NCBI GenBank assembly: GCA_030682175.1
Contig: JAUXOM010000130.1
Coordinates: 1-51,944 of the forward strand
Direction: 5' to 3'
Source of the DNA: Rhodocyclaceae bacterium
GTDB lineage: Bacteria > Pseudomonadota > Gammaproteobacteria > Burkholderiales > Rhodocyclaceae
DNA: 51,944 bases
The translations under genes and the position numbers were made by a program. The notes under the pieces are model-generated. The model was not told the origin of the DNA and made no database searches. It was given only the letters and a program-made list of their open reading frames with translations. Shown in pieces: positions 40,564 through 51,804 of the stretch; the stretch's first letter is position 1, and each line of letters opens with the position of its first letter.

Positions 40564-41148
40564 ATGAAACTCGACGCCGCCACCTTCGACCAACTCTTTC
40601 GCAACGCCCGCAGCCACAACGAATGGCTGGACAAGCCCATCCCCGATGGCCTGCTCACCGAACTCCACGACCTGATGAAATGGGGCCCGACCAGCGCCAA
40701 CTGCTGGCCGCTGCGCGTGGTCTTCGTCAAGTCGGCGGCAGCGAAAGCACGCCTCATCCCCACCCTGATGGAAGCCAACCGCGCCAAGGTGCAGGCCGCG
40801 CCGGTCACCGCCATCCTCGGCATGGACATGGACTTTCCCGACTGGCTGCCCAAACTGTTCCCGCATACCGACGCGAAATCCTGGTTCGCCGGCAATGCCG
40901 AACTGACCCGTGCCACCGCTTTTCGCAACAGCAGCCTGCAGGGCGCCTATTTGATGCTCGCCGCACGCGGGCTGGGCCTCGACTGCGGGCCGATGTCCGG
41001 CTTCGACGCCGCCCAGGTGAATGCCGAATTCTTCGCCGGCACGAATATCGAGGCCAACTTCATCTGCAGCCTCGGTTACGGCGACGCCAGCAAACTGTTC
41101 CCGCGCAGCCCGCGGCCGGACTTCGCCGAGGTCTGCAAGATCGTCTGA
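40564..41148 (+). CDS. rutE: RutE-type nitroreductase / malonic semialdehyde reductase
   Basis: A 194-residue flavoprotein of the nitroreductase fold: FRNARSHNEWLDKPIPDGLL, MKWGPTSANCWPLRVVFV, ARGLGLDCGPMSGFDAAQVN, FICSLGYGDASKLFPRSPRP. These match RutE/HadB-type reductases, which reduce malonic semialdehyde to 3-hydroxypropionate in uracil breakdown. No other rut genes are present, so a general NAD(P)H:FMN-dependent reductase role is equally possible. ATG 40564 is preceded by AGGAACC. Confidence 0.85.
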   Translation: MKLDAATFDQLFRNARSHNEWLDKPIPDGLLTELHDLMKWGPTSANCWPLRVVFVKSAAAKARLIPTLMEANRAKVQAAPVTAILGMDMDFPDWLPKLFPHTDAKSWFAGNAELTRATAFRNSSLQGAYLMLAARGLGLDCGPMSGFDAAQVNAEFFAGTNIEANFICSLGYGDASKLFPRSPRPDFAEVCKIV

Positions 41149-41153
41149 GTTTT

Positions 41154-41222
41154 GTCATTCCGGCGCAGGCCGGAATCCAGGCACCTAAAAATGCTGGACC
41201 CCGGCTTGCGCCGGGGTGACAG
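41154..41222. repeat. REP pair between rutE and the hsp20 genes
   Basis: GTCATTCCGGCGCAGGCCGG, then AATCCAG, about 17 nt, and the inverse arm CCCCGGCTTGCGCCGGGGTG. It lies between convergent genes and could act as a bidirectional 3' end structure. Confidence 0.9.
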
Positions 41223-41255
41223 CGCAATCAATCGGTGAAAGAGTTTGCAGCAGGA

Positions 41256-41657
41256 TCACGCAACCCTGATCTCCACCTTGCGCGGCTGCAGATGCGCGAC
41301 TTTCGGGATGCGCAGCTTGAGCACGCCCTGGTTGAACTCGGCGCTGACCTTGTCGGCATCCAGCTCCTTGGACAGGGTGAACACGCGCCGGTAACGCGGC
41401 AGGCTGACTTCCGCATGCGTCGCATCCATGCCTTCCGGCATGTCGAGCGCCAGTTCGCCCTCGATGCTCAGGTTGCCGCCTTCGACATGCAGGCTAAGCT
41501 TGTCTTTCGGCACGCCGGGCAGGTCGGCATACAGGGTGATGCCATTGGCGTCTTCGATGACATCCACCGGCGGCAGCATGGCCGCCTCGTTGCGGGCGCT
41601 GTCGGCGGGATTGGTGATGTCGGCAGTTTCCTTGTTCATGGCCGTTTCATTGTTCAT
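41256..41657 (-). CDS. Small heat-shock protein, Hsp20 family (second gene)
   Basis: A 133-residue alpha-crystallin-type chaperone holding unfolded proteins without ATP. The crystallin domain is complete (PPVDVIEDANGITLYADLPG, NLSIEGELAL, FTLSKELDADKVSAEFNQGV, GVLKLRIPK) and lacks a long C-terminal IXI extension. ATG 41657 follows GGAG. It lies 13 bp behind the other Hsp20 gene, in one heat-shock operon. Confidence 0.95.
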   Translation of the reverse strand: MNNETAMNKETADITNPADSARNEAAMLPPVDVIEDANGITLYADLPGVPKDKLSLHVEGGNLSIEGELALDMPEGMDATHAEVSLPRYRRVFTLSKELDADKVSAEFNQGVLKLRIPKVAHLQPRKVEIRVA

Positions 41658-41670
41658 GGTAATTTCTCCT

Positions 41671-42102
41671 TCACTGAATGGTGATGCGGCGCGGCTGAGC
41701 GGCTTCCTTGCGGGCGATGCTGATGTGCAGCACGCCGTCGCGATACTTCGCCTCCACCGCATTGGGATCGATATCGTCGGGCAGCGTCACCACCCGGCGG
41801 AACGAGCCGACGGCACGCTCGTCGATATGCACGGTGGCTTTTTCGGGAATGTCGGCGACGCGGCGCTCGCCGGCCACGGTGAGCACACCTTTCTCGATCT
41901 GCACATCCAGCGTGGCCGGATCGATGCCCGGAACGAAGGCATAAATATCCACCGAGCGCGGCGTGCCCCCGACATTCATCGCCGGAAAACCGCGCGCCAT
42001 GCCACGAATGCTTGGTGAAACATCGAAAGCCTGCTGCATCTCGCGCTGCAGGTGAGACAACTCGGCATATAAATCGCGGGGAAATGGACTACGATGCATC
42101 AT
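41671..42102 (-). CDS. Small heat-shock protein, Hsp20 family (first gene)
   Basis: A 143-residue Hsp20: N-terminal amphipathic arm (PRDLYAELSHLQREMQQAFD), crystallin domain (SVDIYAFVPGIDPATLDVQI, GVLTVAGERR, FRRVVTLPDDIDPNAVEAKY, GVLHISIARK) and an RRITIQ tail with an IXI-like motif. ATG 42102 has a strong AGGAGG site 7 bp upstream. It differs enough from the downstream Hsp20 to suggest a hetero-oligomeric pair. A sigma32-type promoter lies 57 bp upstream. Confidence 0.95.
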   Translation of the reverse strand: MMHRSPFPRDLYAELSHLQREMQQAFDVSPSIRGMARGFPAMNVGGTPRSVDIYAFVPGIDPATLDVQIEKGVLTVAGERRVADIPEKATVHIDERAVGSFRRVVTLPDDIDPNAVEAKYRDGVLHISIARKEAAQPRRITIQ

Positions 42103-42158
42103 GATGACACCTCCTGAAATTGGGTTGAGGGCACCGACGGCAGTGCCTCTTGGCATAA

Positions 42159-42187
42159 AAGGTGGGAATGGCAAACCCGATTTCAAG
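42159..42187 (-). promoter_or_regulatory. Sigma32-type promoter for the hsp20 operon
   Basis: On the minus strand CTTGAAA (42187-42181), a 14-bp spacer and CCCACCTT (42166-42159). The -35 is a perfect heat-shock consensus; the -10 is close to CCCCATNT. Confidence 0.75.
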
Positions 42188-42189
42188 GA

Positions 42190-42218
42190 CTTGATAGCGC
42201 GACCATCCGCCACCATCT
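42190..42218 (+). promoter_or_regulatory. Sigma32-type promoter for cbpA-cbpM
   Basis: CTTGATA (42190-42196), a 14-bp spacer and CACCATCT (42211-42218), each one base from the heat-shock consensus. Its -35 lies 2 bp from the -35 of the divergent hsp20 promoter. Confidence 0.7.
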
Positions 42219-42257
42219 AGAAGATAAAGCTCCACCTGTTGCAGAGGGGAAATGCGC

Positions 42258-43217
42258 ATGGAATTCAAGGACTACTACCAGACGCTGGGCGTGGCCCGCG
42301 ACGCCACCGCGGATGAAATCCGCAAGGCTTTTCGCAAGATGGCGCGCAAGTACCACCCGGACGTTTCCAAGGAAGCGGACGCCGAAGCGCACATGAAAGA
42401 AGTCAACGAGGCCAATGCCGTGCTCTCCGACCCGGAGAAGCGCGCCGCCTACGACCAGGTTGGCCGCAACTACCAGCCCGGTCAGGAATTCCGCCCCCCG
42501 CCCGACTGGGATGCCGGCTTCGAATTTTCCGGGCAGGGTTTCTCCCCCCACGAGGCAGCGAACTTCTCGGATTTCTTCGCCGAACTGTTCGGCCGTGCCG
42601 GCGGCATGGGTGGTGCGGGGCAGCGTGGCTTTCAGCCGCATGGCGGCAATCTTCGCGCCCAGGGCGAGGACCACCATGCCAAGGTGCTGCTCGACCTGGA
42701 AGACGCCTTCACGGGCGCGACGCGACAGATCGGCCTGCGCGTCCCCCGGCTCGACGCACAGGGTCACGTGACCGTCGACACCCGTACCCTGAACGTAAAA
42801 ATTCCCCAGGGCGTAAGCGCCGGGCAGGTGCTGCGGCTAGCCGGCCAGGGCTCGCCGGGCATGGGCGGCGCCCCCGCCGGCGACCTGCTGCTCGAAGTCC
42901 ATTTCAAGCCCCACCCGCGCATGCGTGCCGACGGCCGCGACATTCATCTCAGCCTGCCGGTGACCCCCTGGGAGGCGGCGCTCGGCGCGGTCGTCACGGT
43001 CGACCTACCCTCCGGCCAGATCAAGGTGCGCATCCCCGAAAACGCGCAAAGCGGTAAACAACTACGCGCGCGTGGCAAGGGCATTCCCGGCAAACCAGCC
43101 GGCGACCTGCTGCTCGACATTCAGGTCGTATTGCCCCCCGCCGATACACCGCGGGCACGGGAACTGTACGAAACCATGGCGAAAGAACTCGCCTTCAACC
43201 CGCGCGGAAAGGGCTAA
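42258..43217 (+). CDS. cbpA: DnaJ-like co-chaperone CbpA
   Basis: A 319-residue curved-DNA-binding protein / DnaJ homologue. The J-domain has HPD (KMARKYHPDVSKEADAEA), followed by a Gly/Phe-rich stretch (GFEFSGQGF...GGMGGAGQRG) and the C-terminal substrate-binding domains (LLDLEDAFTGATRQI, DLLLEVHFKPHPRM, LPSGQIKVRIPENA). It has no zinc finger, which separates CbpA from DnaJ. ATG 42258 has AGAGGGG 9 bp upstream; ATG 42252 is an alternative. It drives DnaK and binds DNA; its inhibitor CbpM is encoded 3 bp downstream. Confidence 0.95.
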   Translation: MEFKDYYQTLGVARDATADEIRKAFRKMARKYHPDVSKEADAEAHMKEVNEANAVLSDPEKRAAYDQVGRNYQPGQEFRPPPDWDAGFEFSGQGFSPHEAANFSDFFAELFGRAGGMGGAGQRGFQPHGGNLRAQGEDHHAKVLLDLEDAFTGATRQIGLRVPRLDAQGHVTVDTRTLNVKIPQGVSAGQVLRLAGQGSPGMGGAPAGDLLLEVHFKPHPRMRADGRDIHLSLPVTPWEAALGAVVTVDLPSGQIKVRIPENAQSGKQLRARGKGIPGKPAGDLLLDIQVVLPPADTPRARELYETMAKELAFNPRGKG

Positions 43218-43220
43218 GCC

Positions 43221-43520
43221 ATGCGTGACGAAGACATCCTGATCGGCAGCCTGATGGAAGAAACCTGGCTGACCCTGGAACAGGTGGCCGCCGCCTGCAC
43301 CGTGGAACCCGCCTGGCTGCTGCGCCACCTCGACGAAGGCCTGTTCCCCCATGCCGAAAGCGTCGCCGGCGTGTGGCGCTTTTCCGGCCCCGCCCTGCAG
43401 CGCGCCCGCCGCATGCGCGAACTGGAACGCGATTTCGACGCCGTGCCCGAACTCGCCGCGCTGGTCGCCGACCTGCTGGAAGAAATGGACGAACTGCGGG
43501 AGCGGCTGCAGCGCGGCTGA
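43221..43520 (+). CDS. cbpM: CbpA modulator CbpM
   Basis: A 99-residue MerR-like helical protein (EETWLTLEQVAAACTVEPAW, VWRFSGPALQRARRMREL, with a coiled end LLEEMDELRERLQ). CbpM binds the J-domain of CbpA and blocks its action on DnaK. The cbpA-cbpM pair is the standard arrangement. Confidence 0.92.
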   Translation: MRDEDILIGSLMEETWLTLEQVAAACTVEPAWLLRHLDEGLFPHAESVAGVWRFSGPALQRARRMRELERDFDAVPELAALVADLLEEMDELRERLQRG

Positions 43521-43535
43521 TCCCAGCCAGCCATA

Positions 43536-43559
43536 AAAGTCGGCGGTGGCGGGACGGCG
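43536..43559 (+). repeat. 24-nt repeat copy after cbpM
   Basis: One mismatch to the consensus, 16 bp after the cbpM stop and just before the promoter area of the parDE-like module. Confidence 0.9.
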
Positions 43560-43573
43560 TGTGCTAGCATGCA

Positions 43574-43583
43574 ATGTATACAT
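43574..43583. promoter_or_regulatory. Palindromic operator candidate of the parDE-like module
   Basis: ATGTATACAT, a perfect 10-bp palindrome 17 bp before the antitoxin start, next to GCTAGCATGC. Ribbon-helix-helix antitoxins usually bind such sites to autoregulate. Confidence 0.5.
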
Positions 43584-43600
43584 CCGCATCGGAACTCATC

Positions 43601-43837
43601 ATGGATACCGCCGTCATAACACTGCGCGTCCCGGTCGAAGTCAAGGAACAACTCGACAGACTGGCCGACGTTACCCATCGATCCAGGTCATGGCTCGCGG
43701 GTGAAGCAATTCGCCAGTATCTTGATCTCGAAGCCTGGCAGATCGGCGAAATCAGCCAGGCGTTGAGCGAGGCCGACAGAGGTGATTTCGCCACGGATGC
43801 AGAAGTCGCGGCGGTAAAGGCCAAGTATGCAGCTTGA
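43601..43837 (+). CDS. Ribbon-helix-helix antitoxin (CopG/ParD-like)
   Basis: A 78-residue protein with an N-terminal ribbon-helix-helix DNA-binding domain (TAVITLRVPVEVKEQLDRLA, SRSWLAGEAIRQYL) and a C-terminal toxin-binding tail (AWQIGEISQALSEADRGDFA, ending EVAAVKAKY). It would repress its own promoter and neutralise the ParE-like toxin. I chose ATG 43601; an ATG at 43574 is in the presumed operator. The toxin starts 51 bp downstream, a wider gap than usual. Confidence 0.88.
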   Translation: MDTAVITLRVPVEVKEQLDRLADVTHRSRSWLAGEAIRQYLDLEAWQIGEISQALSEADRGDFATDAEVAAVKAKYAA

Positions 43838-43888
43838 ATGGAACAATCATGGCGTGGCGTTCCATCCTTTCGCGGGTAGCCGCCGGCC

Positions 43889-44175
43889 ATGATCGTTAGG
43901 TGGCTGCGTCGGGCATTGCAAAACCTCGACGCTGAAGCCGCCTATATTGCGCAGGACAGTCCACAAAGTGCCGCGGACTTTGTAACGCATTTGCTGGCCA
44001 GCGCGGAAATGCTGACCCAGCATCCGCAGATGGGGCGGCCGGGCCGCGTCCCCGGCACCCGTGAACTCGTTGTCACGCGCTTTCCCTACATCCTGCCTTA
44101 TCGCGTGCGCGATCAAAACGTCGAAATCCTCCGGGTGTTCCACACTTCGAGGAAATGGCCGCAACGCTTCGATAA

Positions 44176-44179
<4 letters not shown>
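43889..44179 (+). CDS. RelE/ParE-superfamily toxin
   Basis: A 96-residue ParE-type toxin (IVRWLRRALQNLDAEAAYIA, MGRPGRVPGTRELVVTRFPY, ILPYRVRDQNVEILRVFHTS, ending RKWPQRF). ParE members poison gyrase, RelE members cut mRNA; the HTSRKWP ending is typical of the ParE-like group. Its stop overlaps the start of the restriction-modification gene as ATGA (44176-44179), so the addiction module and the large enzyme are co-translated. Confidence 0.9.
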
Positions 44180-47727
<3,548 letters not shown>

Positions 47728-47732
47728 TTTAT

Positions 47733-47757
47733 CGCTTGCCGTTTAACGCCAAGCGTT
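47733..47757. promoter_or_regulatory. Operator candidate upstream of higB
   Basis: Nested inverted repeats CGCTTG (47733-47738) / CAAGCG (47750-47755) and AACGC (47745-47749) / GCGTT (47753-47757), followed by the -10-like TTATAT (47756-47761). This is the expected binding region for HigA or the HigBA complex. Confidence 0.5.
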
Positions 47758-47770
47758 ATATCCTTCAAGC

Positions 47771-48052
47771 ATGATCCGGTCGTTCAAATGCAAGGACACC
47801 GCAGCGCTGTTCGCCGGGGAGCGCTGCCACCGCCGCTGGCTTGCCTTCCGGGCCGTGGCGGAACGCAAACTGTTGATGGTGCATCGGACAACGCGGCTGG
47901 ACGATTTGCGCATTCCGCCGCAGAACCGGCTGGCAGCCTTGAAGGGCGACCGCAAGGGCCAATGGAGCGTGCGCATCAACGACCAGTGGCGCATGTGCTT
48001 CGGCTGGGAGGACGGACAGGTGTTTGATGTGGAAATTGTGGATTACCACTGA
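47771..48052 (+). CDS. higB: HigB-type mRNA-cleaving toxin
   Basis: A 93-residue RelE-fold toxin of the HigB/plasmid-killer group (MIRSFKCKDTAALFAGERCH, RLAALKGDRKGQWSVRINDQ, WRMCFGWEDGQVFDVEIVDY). The WSVRINDQWR...F and VEIVDYH motifs are characteristic. The toxin gene precedes the antitoxin, as in other higBA loci. It starts 43 bp after the MmeI-like gene and is the first of three modules before the ABC-F gene. Confidence 0.95.
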   Translation: MIRSFKCKDTAALFAGERCHRRWLAFRAVAERKLLMVHRTTRLDDLRIPPQNRLAALKGDRKGQWSVRINDQWRMCFGWEDGQVFDVEIVDYH

Positions 48053-48061
48053 GGAAACGAA

Positions 48062-48373
48062 ATGAACGAGATTCATAACGGCATGCGGCCGATCCATCCG
48101 GGCGAGATATTGCGCGAGGAATTCCTCCTGCCGCTGCATCTTTCGGCCAACGCGCTGGCCATTGCCCTCGGTGTGCCGGCGCCGCGCATCAACGACGTCG
48201 CCCGCGAGCGGCGCGGCATTACCGCCGACACGGCCCTGCGGCTGGCCCGCTATTTCGGCACCAGCGCGGAATTCTGGATGGGCCTGCAGGCCGATTACGA
48301 CCTGCGCATCGCCGCCAGCACGGCCAATGATGCGCTGGCGAGAATCCAGCGCATGGAGCCATCGGCCGCATAA
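48062..48373 (+). CDS. higA: HigA-type antitoxin
   Basis: A 103-residue helix-turn-helix (XRE) antitoxin: RPIHPGEILREEFLLPLHLS, ANALAIALGVPAPRINDVAR, GITADTALRLARYFGTSAEF, WMGLQADYDLR. GAGGAAACGA precedes its ATG. It would neutralise HigB and repress the promoter upstream of higB. Confidence 0.96.
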   Translation: MNEIHNGMRPIHPGEILREEFLLPLHLSANALAIALGVPAPRINDVARERRGITADTALRLARYFGTSAEFWMGLQADYDLRIAASTANDALARIQRMEPSAA

Positions 48374-48406
48374 AATCCGGCGCCACTGCAGCATCTGTCC
48401 AATTTC

Positions 48407-48535
48407 ATGCCCCTCAAAAAACCCGATAACGGCTGTCTCGCTTACTGCCACGTCCCCTTGCTCGACGCCGCTCAGTTCCAGTTCGCCGCGCTCGCCGCTC
48501 CGCTTGGACGACGGCCGGTGGATGGGGTAAGGTAG
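48407..48535 (+). pseudogene. Scar 1: ABC-F 5' end fused to MmeI-like 3' end
   Basis: From ATG 48407 the sequence reads MPLKKPDNGCLAYCHVPLL then DAAQF, nearly the first 24 residues of the intact ABC-F protein (MPLIKLDNGCLAYGHVPLL). It then switches at about 48481-48484 to a copy of the 3' end of the MmeI-like gene (TTGGACGACGGCCGGTGGAT, ending at TAA 48528-48530). A small deletion puts the second part out of frame, and a 42-codon frame ends at 48535. It separates the higBA module from the next one. Confidence 0.88.
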
Positions 48536-48544
48536 CGCCTATCC
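48526..48544. promoter_or_regulatory. Imperfect operator of TA module 2 built from scar 1
   Basis: GGTAAGG-TAGCG-CCTATCC, a two-mismatch version of the perfect palindrome found before TA module 3. The left arm contains the stop codon of the MmeI-like fragment. Confidence 0.45.
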
Positions 48545-48563
48545 CTGCCCGGAATTTGTGCCC

Positions 48564-48788
48564 ATGAAAACCTCCGACCTGATGACCGAAGCCGCATCCC
48601 TGCCGCTGGAGGAGCGCGCCCGGCTGGTGGATTCGTTGCTCCAGACCTTGAATCCCGCCGATGAGGCGACCACGGCGGCATGGCTGGCCGTCGCCCGGCG
48701 GCGTCTTGACGATATGCGATCCGGCCGTGTCGAGGCGATTCCCGGCGAAGCCGTTTTCGAGAAGGTACGCCGCCGTCTCGAACAATGA
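48564..48788 (+). CDS. Addiction-module antitoxin (PF09720 type), module 2
   Basis: A 74-residue helical antitoxin (SDLMTEAASLPLEERARLVD, SLLQTLNPADEATTAAWLAV, ARRRLDDMRSGRVEAIPGEA). The LPLEERARLVDSLL and AARRRLDDMRSG pattern is that of the short 'addiction module component' family. ATG 48564 is preferred over 48558. It overlaps the toxin start by ATGA. It is homologous to the antitoxin of module 3. Confidence 0.9.
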   Translation: MKTSDLMTEAASLPLEERARLVDSLLQTLNPADEATTAAWLAVARRRLDDMRSGRVEAIPGEAVFEKVRRRLEQ

Positions 48789-49075
48789 ATTTTCTGTTTC
48801 ACCCAGAGGCGGAAACCGAGTTTCTTGCCGCCATCGACTGGTACGAAGAACGCTCTGCCGGCCTGGGCGCCGACTTTGCCGCCGAGATCCACGCTGCAAT
48901 CCAGCGCGCTGTCACCATGCCGCTCGCCTGGCCCCAGATTGATGGCGACATTCGGCGGGTGCTGGCTAACCGTTTTCCCTATGGCGTGCTCTATGCATGC
49001 GACGGGCAGACGATCTACATACTTGCCGTAATGCACCTGCGCCGCCAACCCGACTACTGGCGCGCTCGGTCATAA
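48785..49075 (+). CDS. RelE/ParE-superfamily toxin, module 2
   Basis: A 96-residue toxin (FLFHPEAETEFLAAIDWYEE, AGLGADFAAEIHAAIQRAVT, RVLANRFPYGVLYACDGQTI, YILAVMHLRRQPDYWRAR). The FPYGVLY...ILAVMH...PDYWRAR ending is typical of the group paired with PF09720 antitoxins. Its TAA stop (49073-49075) supplies the first base of a 24-nt repeat copy. Confidence 0.92.
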   Translation: MNFLFHPEAETEFLAAIDWYEERSAGLGADFAAEIHAAIQRAVTMPLAWPQIDGDIRRVLANRFPYGVLYACDGQTIYILAVMHLRRQPDYWRARS

Positions 49076-49098
49076 AAGTCGGGGCTGGCAGTACGGCG
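49075..49098 (+). repeat. 24-nt repeat copy at the stop of toxin 2
   Basis: Three mismatches to the consensus. It starts on the last base of the toxin stop codon, the same position as the copy after toxin 3. Confidence 0.8.
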
Positions 49099-49256
49099 CC
49101 TGTGTTTGAATAGCGCCCATACCCCTCATAAAACCCGATGACTGCTGTCTCGCTTCTGGCCATGTGCCCTTGCTCGACGCCGCCCAGTTCCTGTTCACTA
49201 CCCTCGCCACCCCAGGCCGCGCCCGCCGCTTGGACGACGGCCGGTGGATGGGGTAA
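49099..49256 (+). pseudogene. Scar 2: ABC-F 5' end fused in frame to MmeI-like 3' end
   Basis: The leader GCCTGTGTTTGAATAGCGCC and the first 24 codons of the ABC-F gene are copied, but the ATG has become ATA (49119-49121). At 49191 the sequence switches in frame to the last 66 bases of the MmeI-like gene (49191-49256 against 47662-47727, about 55 of 66 identical). It is read LFTTLATPGRARRLDDGRWM-G-stop versus LLATLATLGRARQLDDGRWL-G-stop in the intact gene. It separates modules 2 and 3. Confidence 0.9.
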
Positions 49257-49270
49257 GGTAACGCCTTACC
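49252..49270. promoter_or_regulatory. Perfect palindromic operator candidate of TA module 3
   Basis: GGTAAGG-TAACG-CCTTACC, perfect 7-bp arms, 20 bp before the antitoxin start. The left arm includes the TAA that ends the scar. Confidence 0.6.
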
Positions 49271-49290
49271 GAATCGCAAGGAGAAACAAC

Positions 49291-49512
49291 ATGACGCAAG
49301 CCACTCAGGAACTTGCCACGCTGGCCGCCAAGTTACCGCCCAGCGACCGTCTGCAACTGGTCGAAACAATTCTTGCGACGCTCGACAAACCCGATCCTGA
49401 AATCACCGCCGCCTGGGCCGCGGAAGCCGAAGACCGGCTGGCGGCCTACCGGCGCGGCGAACTGGCGGCGCTTGATGAAAGCGAAGTTTTCGGCGACCTC
49501 GACCGTACGTGA
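49291..49512 (+). CDS. Addiction-module antitoxin (PF09720 type), module 3
   Basis: A 73-residue antitoxin (QELATLAAKLPPSDRLQLVE, TILATLDKPDPEITAAWAAE, AEDRLAAYRRGELAALDESE) with the same layout as that of module 2. AAGGAG lies 7 bp before ATG 49291. It overlaps the toxin by GTGA. Confidence 0.9.
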   Translation: MTQATQELATLAAKLPPSDRLQLVETILATLDKPDPEITAAWAAEAEDRLAAYRRGELAALDESEVFGDLDRT

Positions 49513-49811
49513 AGATTCGTTATCTTGCGGTGGCGCGCGAGGAGATCCGCGAAGCCGCCGATTACTACGCCGCAATCTCTCCGGAACTTGGCATCGGCTT
49601 CAAACGTGAATTGCGGCAATTGCTGCGCCTGGTCGCCACGATGCCCCTGGCGTGGCCACCCAGTGGCCCGGATTCCCGCAAATGCCTGATGACGCGGTTT
49701 CCTTACCTCGTAATCTACACGGTCATGCCAGACGGACTTCTGGTGCTTGCCGTCGGCCACCAACATCGCCGGCCGGGTTATTGGCGCGAAAGAGTTGCGA
49801 TTCTGAAGTAA
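49509..49811 (+). CDS. RelE/ParE-superfamily toxin, module 3
   Basis: A 100-residue toxin starting at GTG 49509 (IRYLAVAREEIREAADYYAA, LGIGFKRELRQLLRLVATMP, CLMTRFPYLVIYTVMPDGLL, VLAVGHQHRRPGYWRER). It is clearly related to toxin 2 (LAWP, FPY...YT, RRP.YWR) but well diverged, so the two modules are old copies or independent acquisitions. A 24-nt repeat starts on the last base of its stop. Confidence 0.92.
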   Translation: MKIRYLAVAREEIREAADYYAAISPELGIGFKRELRQLLRLVATMPLAWPPSGPDSRKCLMTRFPYLVIYTVMPDGLLVLAVGHQHRRPGYWRERVAILK

Positions 49812-49834
49812 AAGTCGGCGCTGGCGATACGGCG
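49811..49834 (+). repeat. 24-nt repeat copy at the stop of toxin 3
   Basis: Two mismatches to the consensus. Together with the following leader up to 49855 it is the sequence duplicated in scar 2. Confidence 0.85.
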
Positions 49835-49855
49835 CCTGTGTTTGAATAGCGCCCC

Positions 49856-51784
<1,929 letters not shown>

Positions 51785-51804
51785 TAGCCCAACTGAATAG
51801 ATCG

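Noticed and set aside
40728-40745. Short-repeat-like AAGTCGGCGG in rutE
   Set aside because: Only ten bases agree and the encoded VKSAAAKAR is normal for the reductase family.
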